From positions 31,526,001-31,590,000 of the forward strand of contig CM044320.1 in assembly GCA_024291935.2 (NCBI GenBank): 64,000 nucleotides of DNA, written 5' to 3'. The DNA comes from Okapia johnstoni (Eukaryota > Chordata > Mammalia > Artiodactyla > Giraffidae). Position 1 is the first letter of the stretch, and every line of letters starts with the position of its first letter. Under the pieces are notes generated by a model that saw only the letters and a list, made by a program, of their open reading frames with translations, was not told where the DNA came from and did no database searches. This document shows, piece after piece, positions 1-11,912 of this stretch. A program made the position numbers and the translations under genes.

Positions 1-123
1 GGGCTCAGGGGTGTGACATGATCATAGTGAGTGTGCAGGAGTCGTAGAGCAATGTCAGATGTTGCTAATATCCTTGGAATTTCAAATCCAGTTTGTGTCT
101 CAGAGAATCTGATACTTCTGTGC
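1..123 (-). CDS. DNAI7: DNAI7 (CASC1) coding exon 9, cut by window edge
   Basis: This exon encodes about residues 230-270 of dynein axonemal intermediate chain 7, beginning HRSIRFSETQTGFEIPRI and continuing through the LLHTHYDHV region. These match the human CASC1 protein as I remember it. The acceptor AG on the minus strand lies at 124-125, and the phase completes the Arg codon started by the exon at 2541-2644. The 3' border lies left of the window. DNAI7 is a cilia and flagella protein associated with axonemal inner dynein arms; most of the protein lies outside this window. Confidence 0.88.
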
Positions 124-388
124 CTGTTAATTAATTTAACAAAAAAGATGAGGCTCTAGGAAGTTCTATGTCTGCTGTGAATTTATACCTAAGCATTATT
201 TCCTCTTTAATTTCAGCAGAGTTTTGAGTACTTGTAAATACCCTTAACTTGCTTTCTTTGCAACATTTAGACAGGTTGCTGATGTTACTGTCTCAAAACT
301 GTCTCTTGGGATCGATGGCTCCATACTCTTCTCCTCCATCTACGGGAGCTCCTTCTCTGGTTCCTTTGTACAGCCTCCTTCCTAACCA

Positions 389-419
389 CGACTGAGTGGC
401 TGAACTGAACTGAACTGAA
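389..419 (+). mobile_element. Minimal BovB 3'-end insertion (31 bp) with target-site duplication
   Basis: The insert reads CGACTGAGTGGCTGAACTGAA with two further AACTG units, the terminal repeat tail of BovB. It is flanked by identical 11-mers CTTCCTAACCA at 378-388 and 420-430. It therefore looks like an extremely 5'-truncated retrotransposition product. Confidence 0.7.
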
Positions 420-702
420 CTTCCTAACCATCCCTTACATGCTGATGCCACTCAGCTCTCCAGCCTGAGTCCTTCTTTCAGCTCCTTCTACATATTCTCC
501 CTGGAGATTATTATTTCTATGACTTCAATGAGCTCTATGTTTCCTAGGGGAAGAAGCATCCTTGAATGAGCTGTAGAAGGTTAAAAAACTCCCTTACATA
601 TGTGTGCGCATATGTAATCAAGTTCATAAGAGTTGATTTCTAAAAAGTTAAGAACTACTGATCTGTATGCTACTGACTTCCCCAAACATGTCTCCAAAAC
701 TT

Positions 703-913
703 GGGCTTCCCCGGTGTCTCAGTGGTAAAGAATCTGTGTGCCAATGCAGGAGATGCAGGTTTGATCCCTGAGTTAGGAAGATCCCCTGGAGAAGGAAACG
801 GCAACTCGTTCCAGTAATCTTGCCTGGGAAATCCCACTGACAGAGGAGCGCAGGCTACAGTCCATGGGGTCACAAAAGAGATGGACACAACTTAGCGACT
901 CAACAACAAAAAC
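703..913 (+). mobile_element. Bov-tA SINE
   Basis: A tRNA-derived head (GGGCTTCCCCGGTGTCTCAG, box B-like GGTTTGATCC) is followed by the BovA body ending TTAGCGACTCAACAACAA. It is about 15 percent diverged, in DNAI7 intron 8 downstream of the first visible exon. Confidence 0.9.
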
Positions 914-1215
914 AATGCTAATAATGCCTTCAAATATGTTTCCAAAGCACATTTCTCAATGCCTTCAGACAGTTACACTTCGATGTCTCATAGTCTCACA
1001 GGTAACTTCAAATTCAACAAGTGCCACACTGAACTCACCATCCCAACCACCCTCTGCCCCTCTTCATCACCATCAAAGTAAAACACAAAGTTGTTCTGTC
1101 ACCACTGCTCCTTATCTTAATAAAAGAATACTATTTAATTCTATTTTTAAACCTGGGTAGTTAATACAGAGCTGTTCATTTTACTTTTATTCTTTTAAAA
1201 TTATACAGATTATTT

Positions 1216-1345
1216 TTCTCCAGAGGGCAGTCCACTGGTTAGGACGCCACGCTTTCACTGCCGTGGGTGTGGGTTCAGTCTCTGGTTGGGGAAATAAGAT
1301 TCTGCAAGCCGCACAAGTGTGACTAAAAATAAATGAATAAAATTT
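1216..1345 (+). mobile_element. tRNA-derived CHR-type SINE
   Basis: The pattern is: ..AGTCCACTGGTTAGGACGCC, a GGTTCAGTCTCTGG box-B-like core, and a GATTCTGCAAGCCGCACAA end with an A-rich tail. This is the older cetartiodactyl tRNA SINE type without the BovA body. Confidence 0.75.
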
Positions 1346-1689
1346 AAACCACAGAGTAGTTTGTAGCAAATAGAACTTGGAAAATATTTTGTTCCTTCCT
1401 TTTACTAAATATCAAAAATAAAGTCCAATTGTTCTCATTGTTGTTATGACTAGTCTTTTTAGAGCTGGGACTAGAAACCTAGACCTCCTAACTTTTATTC
1501 TGATAATTTTTCTCTAAAACTCACTGTGCCATATTAACTCAATTATTTTGAAACATTTGAGTAAAACAGCAGCCAAGTGATTATGAATTTGTCATTATCT
1601 CTATTATTCCTCAGAATGATATTACTTTGTTGAAAACATCATTTAAATATCTAAAAATAAGAAATATGAAATTATTTTTGAAAGTATTA

Positions 1690-2150
1690 TTTTTAACATT
1701 TAAATACATATTTTTAAATTTTACAATGTTGTATTGGCTTCTGCCACACAAATCAGCCATAATTATACATACATACCCGCTTCCCTTGTGGCTCAGCTGG
1801 TAAAGAATCTGCCTGCAATGCGGGAGACCTGAGTTTGATCCCTGGGTTAGGAAGATTCCCCTGGAGAAGGGAAAGGCTACCCACTCCAGTATTCTGGCCT
1901 GGAGAATTCCATGCACTGTCTACTCCATGGGGTCACAAAGAGTCAGACACAACTGAGCGACTTCCACTTTCACTCTCCCTCCCTCGCCTCCCTCCCCTTC
2001 CTCTACCACATCCCTCTGGGTCAGCACAGAGCACCAGACTGGGCTCCCTGTTGCTACACAGTGACTTCTCACCAGCTATCCATCTTACACCTGATAGTGT
2101 ATATATGTTGATGCTACTTTCACAGTTTACACAAAATAAATCTTTTAAAA
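1690..2150 (-). mobile_element. L1 3'-end fragment, split by Bov-tA
   Basis: Antisense L1 3'UTR sequence (TTTACAATGTTGTATTGGCT..CTGCCACACA; CATCCCTCTGGGTCAGCACA..) is interrupted by the SINE at 1776-1970. The right part resembles the 3'UTR of the large L1 at 5936-9275. Confidence 0.7.
1776..1970 (+). mobile_element. Bov-tA SINE nested in L1
   Basis: A complete head (GCTTCCCTTGTGGCTCAGCT) and BovA body end with ACACAACTGAGCGACTTCC. It interrupts L1 3'UTR sequence that continues on both sides. Confidence 0.9.
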
Positions 2151-2249
2151 GCTTCAGACTGTCCCGTAGGAAGCACCTATCACTTCTACTTTTTGGTGGG
2201 GAGGGAGGCTTGAGTGAGTGAAAAAAAGAGGAAGACCCCGATATCTAGT

Positions 2250-2445
2250 CAGTGTGTATTTATACTAGACATACTGTTATGTATGACCTTTACATGTATT
2301 AACATTTCATCTTCAGCCCAATCCTATTAAGTGATAAAAATAATTTCACTGTTGATATGCTGAGACCTTACAAGGCTAAGTAACTTGCCTAAGATAAACA
2401 ACAGGTCTCAGAATTAAACCCTAACTGGCTGACTCCCTAAGATGG
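2250..2445 (+). repeat. MIR SINE remnant
   Basis: Old core sequence with CTTTACATGTATTAACATTTCATC and AAGTAACTTGCCTAAGAT, the diagnostic MIR order, strongly diverged. Confidence 0.55.
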
Positions 2446-2540
2446 GTTTTTATAAGTATGCCATGCTGTAATACAACAGGCATCTGCTTGGTCATGTGAC
2501 TCTAGTGTCTTCAGACCTACAGCATCACCCATGGCAATAC

Positions 2541-2644
2541 CTTGGATTCTTCTTGAGGTTTGCCCATATATAGAGAGTAACATTTTCATCTCGAATGACT
2601 TTTTCCATATTTCCACTGTCCAGATCTGCTAAAGTACTAGCTTG
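2541..2644 (-). CDS. DNAI7: DNAI7 coding exon 8
   Basis: The exon is 104 nt and encodes about residues 196-230, running from QASTLADLDSGNMEKVIRD to ANLKKNPR. It has an acceptor AG at 2645-2646 and a donor GT at 2539-2540 on the minus strand. It starts in phase 0 and ends after two bases of an Arg codon, which fits the neighbouring exons. The sequence is nearly identical to human CASC1 as recalled, with no frame damage. Confidence 0.92.
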
Positions 2645-3303
2645 CTGTAAGAAAAAAAGAAAACATTATTAAGATTAGAGGCCTCATAAATTATGCAATT
2701 TAGGTAAGTTATTTCATCAGTTAGGTGCTGGATTTCCTTCAATACATAAAAAAGTAATTTGGGTAAAAATAAGGTTCCATAAAAATAACAAAGAATTGTT
2801 TTAAATAATTCTCTAAATGATACAAATGTATTTACTCACTTAAATGTGTTCCCCTTTTCTACTCAGTTTCTCTTAAGGTGTCTAAGGATGGTAGTTGCTC
2901 CTATAAGCCCAGGTAGGTCTTGTAGATTACTTTTAGACTGCCCTTTTCAATTTTATCATTATCATGACTCCTCATTTTAACTATATATCCTAATGTTAAC
3001 TTTATCCTTACCTTATGCTACTGCAAAAGTTAGCCTATTCCTGAACACACCAAGTTTACAAAACAAAATATCCCTATGAGTTCTGTGATTTACTAGTCTA
3101 ATACTCAATAATAAACATGCCATTTAAGGATATTCTTTAGAATTCTTTAATAAAGACTAAAATAGCTTCATGCCTCTTGCTTAAGACATTAGTTCTTTAA
3201 AAGGACTTAAATAAGTCAATATGTATTCAGCTCCTATAATGTAAGAACTTAAAAGTACTGGGAATTGAGTTTTTTGCTATTTGTTTTAAAAGTAATCGTT
3301 CTG

Positions 3304-3411
3304 TGACTTCCCTGGCAGTGGTTAGGACTTCACTGCCGAGGGGCACAGGTTCGATCCCTGGTAGGAGAACTAAGATCCCACAAGTCACTCAGTGTGGCAT
3401 AAATAACAAAA
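3304..3411 (+). mobile_element. tRNA-derived CHR-type SINE
   Basis: GACTTCCCTGGCAGTGGTTAGGACTTC, GGTTCGATCCCTGG box B, AACTAAGATCCCACAAGTCAC end. It lacks a BovA body. Confidence 0.8.
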
Positions 3412-5087
3412 CTGTTGTAGAACTGTTCCACATTGTGTGGATTTATCCAGCTGTTCCCTCAGTTTATACTCCTCTATCTCCTTTATTTTTTGTACACTGG
3501 AAGTTAGGTCAAGGTAGGTTTAATCAGATTAGACGAATGATTTTCTGCAAGAAGACACATTATGGGAAGTTGTGACATTGCATCCTATCAGGAGGCATAT
3601 GATGTCCTACTGTTAACAATGCGGACTTGATCACTGAGTTCAGGTGCTGACCACCCATATCTTCCCATTGCAAAGTACATTTATCCTAGTCAGTAAGTAA
3701 TCTGTGGTCAAATACTTTGGTATTATGAGAATGACATGCTCCTAAACTTTTCACCTAATTACTGATGTAGCGGTTAATTATATTTATCAGTTATTACATT
3801 GGGGATTGAAAAATGGTGATTATCTTACTGACCACTCCTTCTGCCTTCATCAGATGGTATTCTGTAAAGAACTGTTCTCTCTACCCTCACCCCACTTTCC
3901 CTCTTCCTTTTTGGGGTATCACTGTAAACTCATGAATTTTTATTTTAATCAATGTGCTTTAATAAATTATAATCATTGTTCTTTCTGATATTCAAATTAT
4001 CTCCAACTTGACCACTGGGAGCTTTTTTAAGCTAGTCTTGTCCCTTTACCTATGACTCCATAGTCTTTGAGTATTTACTTGCTTTCTAGCACAAGATAAT
4101 GCAAAAACTCATCTTGCAACAACAATCTCATCTTTCAAATTCCCTGCCCCAAGCTTGAGTCAGCTATTTACCCCAATCAGAACTTATTCCTTTTCATGGA
4201 CTAAGAGAAACCTGGTTTATACTGATATTTCCATTACAAATTTAACATTACAGTGTTTTTTCTAATCATCTCTTCTGTATAACGTATCTTTTTTTCCTCT
4301 TAAAATAAAAATCTTGATCACTAATAATTATAGCACATTCCCTTACTGGCTTTTTCTTGCAATATAAATAAGATAGTTGCAAAATTTTCATATGAATATT
4401 ACTGCTAAGAATAACTTAACAATAACAATAAGCCTTCTTTGCAGTTCTTTTTGTAATTAGGACATATTCTACCAAGTCTATAAAGGTTACTGTGTTCTAG
4501 ACCAGAAGAAAAAAGAAACCAAGATACAAAATAGCCAAAAGTAAGGTATGATCTTATACTGTTTCCTGATTTAAAAAAACAAAGCAAAACAAAAACTATA
4601 GGAGATATTCATGGAATATTAGGGAAAATTTAAATATGGACTGGATATTAGAATATATTATGGAATTATTATTAACTTTTGTAGATATAATAATAATGGC
4701 TCTATGATTAGTTGAATGTTACCATTACTGCTAAGATACTTGGGAAAAATAGAGTGACTATCAATAATTGTAATCTTGTGTCAGCTGATTCATCTAGAGT
4801 GAATATCTAACATACAAGGTTCTGTGAATTTATTTTCATAATGGTCCTAGTAACCTTTAGCAAGTATAAGAAAAAATATCTAGAATTTAGCTATATTGAT
4901 AATGTTTTATTTCTTTAAAAATAAAATATTCACAGTTGATAAATACATTGTGCCTTAAATTATTCTGACTTTTCCTTAACCTTTTAAATCTTCAAAAAAT
5001 GATACTAGATTTTAAAAATTATATAATATAAAATCCTAACACTTAGAAAAGATATTAATAACATATAAAGCAAAACATCACACTTAC
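3412..5087. other. DNAI7 intron 7 sequence, nothing recognised
   Basis: AT-rich intronic sequence. I see no exon-like reading frame with splice signals, no clear repeat family and no RNA gene here. Confidence 0.5.
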
Positions 5088-5234
5088 TCTGAGAAGTATT
5101 TCTGTGGCTCTGTTAAACTTAAGATGAAGGAGCTCCTGCAGTTCTAGAATTGATCCTTGGTACTGGATTTTATTTTTCCCTTGCAAATCATATGGTGGAG
5201 TTTCCAATAAAATTAACTTCAATTTCTCAATTAA
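5088..5234 (-). CDS. DNAI7: DNAI7 coding exon 7
   Basis: The exon is 147 nt, exactly 49 codons (residues about 147-195), from LIEKLKLILLETPPYDLQG to the HLKFNRATEILLR end. It is bounded by minus-strand AG (5235-5236) and a strong donor GTAAGT. Both borders are phase 0. The product is leucine-rich and helical in appearance, in keeping with the N-terminal half of this family. Confidence 0.92.
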
Positions 5235-5559
5235 CTATAAAGTGAAAGTAAAAATATAAAGCAAAAATTTACCAGAAAAGTAATCTTCTGATAAACAAAG
5301 GAAAAAGTGAAATATGGGATGTTTCACCATTTTTGAATTGAGGAACATATCACCAGTAAAACATATAAAAATAGTTTCCTATATTTATTCTATTAGAAAA
5401 GGTCATGGGAAAATAAAATATTTCCTCCCAAAACTCCACCATAAGAATCCTCAACTATGTGTAATGAGCTGTCCTTAGCAAGCTGATAGAGGAGGCTCAT
5501 TAGCCAAGACTGTGGAACAATAGAAACAATAACAATATGGTAACAACAAGGAGAAGAGT

Positions 5560-5740
5560 GAGCAGAAGTGGAAGAGGAGAATCACTAATATATACTGAAT
5601 ACTTACTATGTGCCAAGACCTGTGTTGCAAATGCTTTATATGTTTTAGTCCATTTAATTCTCATCATAAGTCTATGGATACATACTGTTTATTGTTCCTA
5701 TTTTGTAGATAAGGAAACTGAAGCAACCTAGTTCCACCAG
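5560..5740 (+). repeat. MIR SINE remnant
   Basis: ACTGAATACTTACTATGTGCCAAGACC, ..CATTTAATTCTCATCATAAG.., TTTTGTAGATAAGGAAACTGAAGC is the canonical MIR progression. Confidence 0.7.
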
Positions 5741-6393
5741 TGAGAAGCTTAGAAGACGCCGCTCCATCCTATCAAGTGAAAGGCTGAACAGATGAAAAAA
5801 CCAACAACTTCTTTATGGATCAGAAAGCAGGAGGGGGAAAGGAAGCGTTTTGAAATACACAAGAGCATTCTGTTCTTCTTACCAAGGCTTGATCTCAGGG
5901 GAAATTAAGAACAAGCCTGACCGGCTGGAATTTTTTTCAATTAATTTATTTCAATTGGAGGCTAATTACTTTACAATATTGTGGTGGTTTTTGCCATACA
6001 TTGACATGAATCAGTCATGGGTGTACATGTGTCCCACCGTCCTGAAACCCCCTCTCACCTCCCTCCCCACCCCATCCCTCTGGGTTGTCCCAGAGCACCA
6101 GCTTTGGGTGCCCTGCTTCATGCATTGAACTTACACTGGTCATCTCTTTTACATGTGGTAATATACATGTTTCAATGCTATTCTCGCATATCATCCCACT
6201 CTTGCCTTCTCCCTTATAGTTCAAGAGTCTGTTCTTTAATTCTGTGCCTCTTTTGCTGTCTTGCATATATGGTCATTGTTACCATCTTTCTAAAATCCAC
6301 ACATATGCATTAAAATACTGTATTGGTGTTTCTCTTTCTGGCTTACTTCACTCTGTATAATAGGCTCCAGTTTTATCCACCTCATTAGAACTG

Positions 6394-6669
6394 TGGAGAA
6401 GGCAATGGCACCCCACTCTAGTACTCTTGCCTGAAAAATCCCATGGACGGAGGAGCCTGGTAGGCTGCAGTCCATGGGGTTGCTAAGAGTTGGACACGAC
6501 TGAGCGACTTCAATTTCACTTTTCACATTCATGCATTGGAGAAGGAAATGGCAACCCACTCCAGTGTTCTTGCCTAGAGAATCCCAGGGATGGGAGAGCC
6601 TGGTGGGATGCCATCTATGAGGTCACACAGAGTTGGACACAACTGAAGCGACTTAGCAGCAGCAGCAGC
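6394..6669 (+). mobile_element. BovA2 SINE nested in L1, 10-bp target duplication
   Basis: Dimeric BovA body (two GGAGAAGG..GACACGACTGA units) ends in (CAG)n. It is flanked by ATTAGAACTG at 6384-6393 and 6670-6679. The surrounding L1 is collinear when it is removed. Confidence 0.95.
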
Positions 6670-6791
6670 ATTAGAACTGACTCAAATGTATTCTTTTTTA
6701 TAGCTGAGTAATATTCCATTGTGTATTATGTACCACAACTTCCTTATCCATTCATCTGCTAATGGATATCTAGGTTGCTTCCATGTCCTAG

Positions 6792-9260
6792 CTATCGTAA
6801 ACAGTGCTGCAATGAACACTGGGGTACATGTGTCTCTTTCAATTCTGGTTTCCTTGGTGTATATGCCAGTAGTGGGGTTGCTGGGTCATATGGCAGTTCT
6901 ATTTCCAGTTTTTTAAGGAATCTCCACACTGTTCTCCATAGTGGCTGTACTAGTTTGCATTCCCACCAACAGTGTAAGAGGGTTCCCTTTTCTCCACACC
7001 TTCCCCAGCATTTATTGTTTGTAGACTTTTTGATGGCAGCCATTCTGACTGGCGTGAGATGGTACCTCATGGTGGTTTTGATTTGCATTTCTCTGATAAT
7101 GAGTGATGTTGAGCATCTTTTCAAGTGTTTGTTAGCCATCTGTATGTCTTCTTTGGAGAAATGTCTGTTTAGTTCTTTGGTGCATTTTTTTTGATGGGGT
7201 CGTTTATTTTTCTGGTATTGAGCTGCATGAGTTGCTTGTATATTTTGGAGATTCATTCTTTGTCAGTTGCTTCATTTGCTATTATTTTCTCTCATTTTGA
7301 AGGCTGCCGTTTCACCTTGCTTATAGTTTCCTTCATTGTGCAAAAGCTTTTAAGTTTAATTAGGTCCCATTTGTTATTTTTGTTTTTATTTCCATTCCTC
7401 TAGGAGGTACATCATAGAGGATTTTGCTGTGATTCATGTCAAAGAGTGTTCTGCCTATGTTTTCCTCTAAGAGTTTTATATTTCCGGTCTTACATTTAGA
7501 CCCTTAATCCATTTTGAGTTCACTTTTGTGTATGGTGTTAGAACGTGTTCTAGTTTCATTCTTTTACAGGTGGTTGACCAGTTTTCCCAGCACCACTTGT
7601 TATTTGAAATTGTCTTTTCTCCATTGTATATTTTTGCCCCCTTTGAAAAAGATAAGGTGTCCAAATGGGCGTGGATTTATCTCTGGGCTTTCTATTTTGT
7701 CCCACTGATCTATATTTCTGTCTTTGTGCCAGTATCATACTGTCTTGATGACTGTAGCTTTGTAGTATAGTCTGAAGTCAGGCAGGTTGATTTCTCCAGT
7801 TCCATTCTTCTTTCTCAAGATTGCTTTGGTTGTTCGAGGTTTTTTGTGTTTCCATATGAATTTTGAAACTACTTGTTTCAGTTCTGTGAAAAATATCATT
7901 GGTAGCTTGATAGGGATTGCGCTGAATCTATAGATTGCTTTGGGTAGTATACTCATTTTCACTATATTGATTCTTCTGATCCATGAACACGGTATATTTC
8001 TCCATCTATTTGTGTCCTCTTTGATTTCTTTCACCAGTGTTTTATAGTTTTCTATATATAGGTCTTTTGTTTCTTTAGGTAGATATATTCCTAAGTATTT
8101 TATTCTTTTTGTTGCGATGGTGAATGGAATTGTTTCCTTAATTTCTCTTTCTGTTTTCTCGTTGTTAGTGTATAGGAATGCAAGGGATTTCTTTGTGTTA
8201 ATTTTACATCCTGCAACTCTACTATATTCATTGATAAGCTCTAGTAATTTTCTGGTGGAGTCTTTAGGGTTTTCTATGTAGAGGATCATGTCATCTGCAA
8301 ACAGTGAGAGTTTTACTTCTTTTCCAATCTGGATTCCTTTTATTTCTTTTTCTGCTCTGATTGCTGTGACCAAAACTTCCAAAACTATGTTGAATAGTAG
8401 TGGTGAGAGTGAGCACCCTTGTCTTGGTCCTGATTTTAGAGGAAATGCTTTCAATTTTTTGCCATTGAGGATAATGTTTGTTGTGGGTTTGTCATATATG
8501 GCTTTTATTATGTTGAGGTATGTTCCTTCTATGCCTGATTTCTGGAGAGTTTTGATCATAAATGGGTATTGAATTTTGTCAAAGGCTTTCTCTGCATCTA
8601 TTAAGATAATCATATGGTTTTTATCTTTCAATTTGTTAATGTGGTGTATCACACTGATTGATTTGTGAATAATGAAGAATCCTTGCATCACTGGGATAAA
8701 GCCCACTTGGTCATGATGTATGATCTTTTTAGTATGTTGTTGGATTCTGTTTCCTAGAATTTTGTTGAGGATTTTTGCATCTATGTTCATCAGTGATATT
8801 AGTCTGTAGTTTACCTTTTTTGTGGTATCTTTGTCTGGTTTTGGTATTAGGGTGATGGTGGCCTCATAGAATGAGTTTGAGAGTTTGCCTTCCTCTAAAA
8901 TTTTCTGGAAGAGTTTGAGTAGAATAGGTGTTAGCTATTCTCTGAATTTTTGGTAGAATTCACCTGTGAAGCCATTTGGTCCTGAGCTTTTGTTTGTTGG
9001 AAGATTTTTGATTATAGCTTCAATTTCCTTGTTTGTGATGGGTCTGTTAAGATTTTTCTATTTCTTCCTGGTTCAGTTTTGGAAGGTTATGCTTTTCTAA
9101 GAATTTGTCCATTTCTTCCAAGTTGTTCATTTTATTGGCATATAATTGCTCATATTAGTCTCTTATGATCTTTTGTATTTCTGTGATGTCATTTCTCCAT
9201 TTTGATTTCTAATTTTATTGATTTGATTCTTCTCCCTTTTTTTCTTTATTTCTGCTCTGA
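6792..9260 (-). pseudogene. L1 ORF2 reverse transcriptase, broken
   Basis: The longest unbroken piece (7735-8790, 351 codons) holds the RT palm: [12 protein letters not shown] (motif A), [16 protein letters not shown] (motif B) and [13 protein letters not shown] (motif C, near 8286-8300). The C-terminal zinc-knuckle-like region ([19 protein letters not shown]) is in a separate frame at 6792-7256. Frameshifts and stops separate these parts, and the N-terminus is missing by truncation, so the copy cannot encode a full ORF2 protein. Confidence 0.85.
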
Positions 9261-9275
9261 TTTTTCAGAGCCTAA

Positions 9276-10290
9276 CTCACCCAGGAGAAAGGAAAAATCC
9301 AACTCCAATTGGCTTTAGTAATTCCCTCTCACCTGAGAGAGGACAGGAAAAGTTAAAAACACTTGTGGATTCGTTGTCCAGAGACATAGGATTACTTAAA
9401 GACTGAGACCTAATCACAAGACTACAGAACTCTTCCTTCCCACCTCACCACCACATTACACAAGGCTTATTTACAACAGTTCTTTTTACCCAGTACCTCA
9501 TATCTGGCTATCAAGAAAAAATTACAAGGTATACCAAAAGGCAAAAACCACAATTTGAAAAGACAAAGCAAGCATCAGAACCAGACATGGTAGAACCGGA
9601 CAGGTAGGATATGATGATCAGAACAGGAATTTAAACACCTGTGATTAATGTGCTATGGGTTCTAATGGATAAAGTAGACAGCATGCAAGAATTAGATGGG
9701 TGATGTAAAACTGAAAGATGGAAATCCCAAGAAAAACCAAAAATAAATGCTAGAGGTCATTTCAACAGAAACAAAGAATACCTTTGATGGGCTTATTCCT
9801 CAAATGGACACAGCTGAGGAAAGGTATCTCTGAGAGGATTTATCAACAGAATCCTCGAAAATCAAAAAGCAAAGAGAACAAAGACTGAAAAAAGCCAGAA
9901 CAGAATAACCAAGGACTTTGGAACAACTTTAAAAAAATATGGCACACACACAATGGAAATACCAGAAGGAAAAGAAGGAAAGAAACAGAAGAAATATTTC
10001 AAATAAAAATGGCTGAGAATTTCCCTCAAACTAATGTCAGACACCAAACCACAGATTGAGGAATCTTAGAGAATACCAAGCAGATAAATACCCCAGAAAC
10101 CTATTTATGCATATCATTTTCAAAGGACGGAAAATCAAAAATAAAGAAAATTCCTGACAGCAGCCCAAGGGAAAAAAACACCTTACTTTTAGAAGGACAA
10201 AGTTAAGAATTATACCCAACTTCTCAGAAGTCATACAAGCAAGTGGAGATATATTCAGTGTTGGGAAAAATTAAGGCACAGTATGATCAA
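9276..10290 (+). repeat. Old L1 (L1M-type) internal fragment
   Basis: The stretch contains GAGAATTTCCCTCAAACTAA, ..TCAGACACCAAACCACAGAT.. and ..CAGCAGCCCAAGGGAAAAAA, a progression I associate with the 5'/ORF1-upstream part of ancient mammalian L1. It is in the opposite orientation to the adjacent young L1. Confidence 0.6.
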
Positions 10291-10544
10291 GGAACAACAA
10301 ATAAGTAGCAGAATTTATTTTTTTTCCTGCAGAAGACAGCACCAGCTTTATTTTAGGAAATAATCACATGTAATGGAATAGGATTTTTTACTCTAATCAG
10401 AACGAGCTTCTGATGTGCTGTGAAGCATGAAAGCAATGACTGAGTAAACTCAGCTGAAAAGCAGCACAGCACATAAAGAATAAAAGAGTAGAATCTAATT
10501 TTGAACACTGACATAGATAATATATAGAAAATTTCTAAAGTAAG

Positions 10545-10790
10545 ACAGAGAGCATAGTCATCCTGGGTAGCGTGGGCTCAAGCCAGAAACCTGGGCTTCA
10601 TCCTCACCCTCTTACCAGTGGCATGATCTGGGGCAAGTTATTTAATATCTGAGTATCACTTTCTTCATTTGAAAAATGGGGATGATGGTGCCTACCTCAC
10701 AGGGTTATCGGAATTAATTCACAGCAGCAACATGAGTAACCTGAACCAGGCTGAGAACGTCTGCCATAGTAAGGGTTACATAAGAATTTT
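10545..10790 (+). repeat. MIR SINE remnant
   Basis: GCAAGTTATTTAATATCTGAG, ..TTTGAAAAATGGGGATGATG.., CCTACCTCACAGGGTTAT is the MIR consensus order. Confidence 0.75.
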
Positions 10791-10840
10791 CCATACAAAT
10801 AAATTTGATAATTTGGAACTTGATACTTACTGTGGGATAG

Positions 10841-11046
10841 TGCTCAGTTGCATCCTATTCTTTGCAACCCCATGGACTGTAGCCCACCAGGTCCCTCTGT
10901 CCATGGAACTCTCCAGGCAAGAATACTGGAGTGGGTTGCCATTTCCTACTCCAGGGGATCTTCCTGACCCAGGGATCAAACCCACGTCTCTTGAGTCTCC
11001 TGCAGTGGCAGGTGGATTCTTTACCACTGAGCCATTTGGGAAGCCC
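10841..11046 (-). mobile_element. Bov-tA SINE
   Basis: Antisense BovA body (CCCCATGGACTGTAGCCCAC) followed by antisense tRNA-like head ending GAGCCATTTGGGAAGCCCT. Confidence 0.92.
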
Positions 11047-11682
11047 TACCATGGGATTACTGCTATCCAATTCTTTCCGTTCATCTTGTGACTTCTTGCT
11101 TTAGTTTCCTGTTGTTATTGATCACTCTCCTTGTCGGTCTCCTGTTTTGTTTTACTTATCCTTTTCTCATCTTCCCTACTATTTATTATTTCTGCTTCTA
11201 TACCCCACATTCACAACAGGAAGATGTCATATCCAGCTCATCACTGGTGAACTCTAGTACTACTTCCTGTTGCCTCTCTGCTATTTAAAGAGCAGCAGAT
11301 TCCTGGAAAAGCATCACATCATGGCAGCCTCGCAGGGAGAGAGGATATGAAAGAACACTGTGTGAGGACTCTATTAGCATCCAAACCCCTCATGGGAGGC
11401 TCTTTAGAATCTTTGGAAAGTCAAAGTAAGGCTCATCTAAGGTCTCGTAGGGGACCATAAGCAAGTCACTATCTGTTTCTTCACGTGTAAAATGAATCTC
11501 ATAAGCTTTTTTCCAGATTAAATTAGGCAAACATATTATGACCTTAACAGTCTGGAGTTATTCCACTTTATAGGCCCGTGGAGAAGTAAACCATAGTGAC
11601 AAGAACTGTAACATGGTAAGGAAATGAAACAAAAAGCATTTGAGAATAAAAAGACCAAGAGGAGTGAATTCTTTCTTTTGGT

Positions 11683-11912
11683 GTTGTTCAGTTGCTAAGT
11701 CATGTTCAACTCTTTGCGACTCCATGGACTGCAGCACGCCAGGCTCCTCGGTCCTTCACTATCTCCCAGAGTTTGCTCAAATTCATGTCCATTGAGTCAG
11801 TGACACTACCTAACCATTTCATCCTCTGCCATCCTCTTCTCCTTTTGCCTTTAATTTTTCCCAGCATGAGGGTCTTTTCCAATGAGTCAGCTCTTCGTAT
11901 CAGGTAGCCAAA
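11683..11912 (-). mobile_element. BovB LINE 3'-end fragment
   Basis: Antisense BovB 3' sequence: GTTGTTCAGTTGCTAAGTCA, ..CATGTCCATTGAGTCAGTGA.., GAGTCAGCTCTTCGTATCAG. It corresponds to the last part of ORF2 and the tail, about 230 bp. Confidence 0.85.

Larger units (their letters stand above)
5936..9275 (-). mobile_element. Ruminant L1 LINE, 5'-truncated
   Basis: The 3'UTR is at the left (antisense CAATTGGAGGCTAATTACTT) and ORF2 continues rightward to about 9275, where the element ends abruptly at older L1 sequence. About 3.06 kb of L1 remains once the BovA2 SINE and its duplicated target at 6394-6679 are removed; ORF1 and most of the endonuclease are absent. The sequence is young by look but not intact. 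Confidence 0.88.

Noticed and set aside
703..913. tRNA gene from A- and B-box-like sequences in SINEs
   Set aside because: All tRNA-like heads found are followed by BovA, CHR or ART2 bodies and do not fold as a functional tRNA with an intact anticodon arm by eye.
6661..6670. (CAG)n runs as disease-type trinucleotide repeats
   Set aside because: They are the short terminal CAG tails of BovA2 SINEs, four to six units, repeated at every BovA2 copy.
5970..7410. Several plus-strand frames of 60-140 codons
   Set aside because: They are antisense readings of L1 ORF2/3'UTR and the nested BovA2; they carry no family signal of their own.
7735..8790. 351-codon minus-strand frame as a gene
   Set aside because: It is L1 ORF2 (AFDKIQ, FADDM motifs) inside a truncated LINE, with breaks on both sides.
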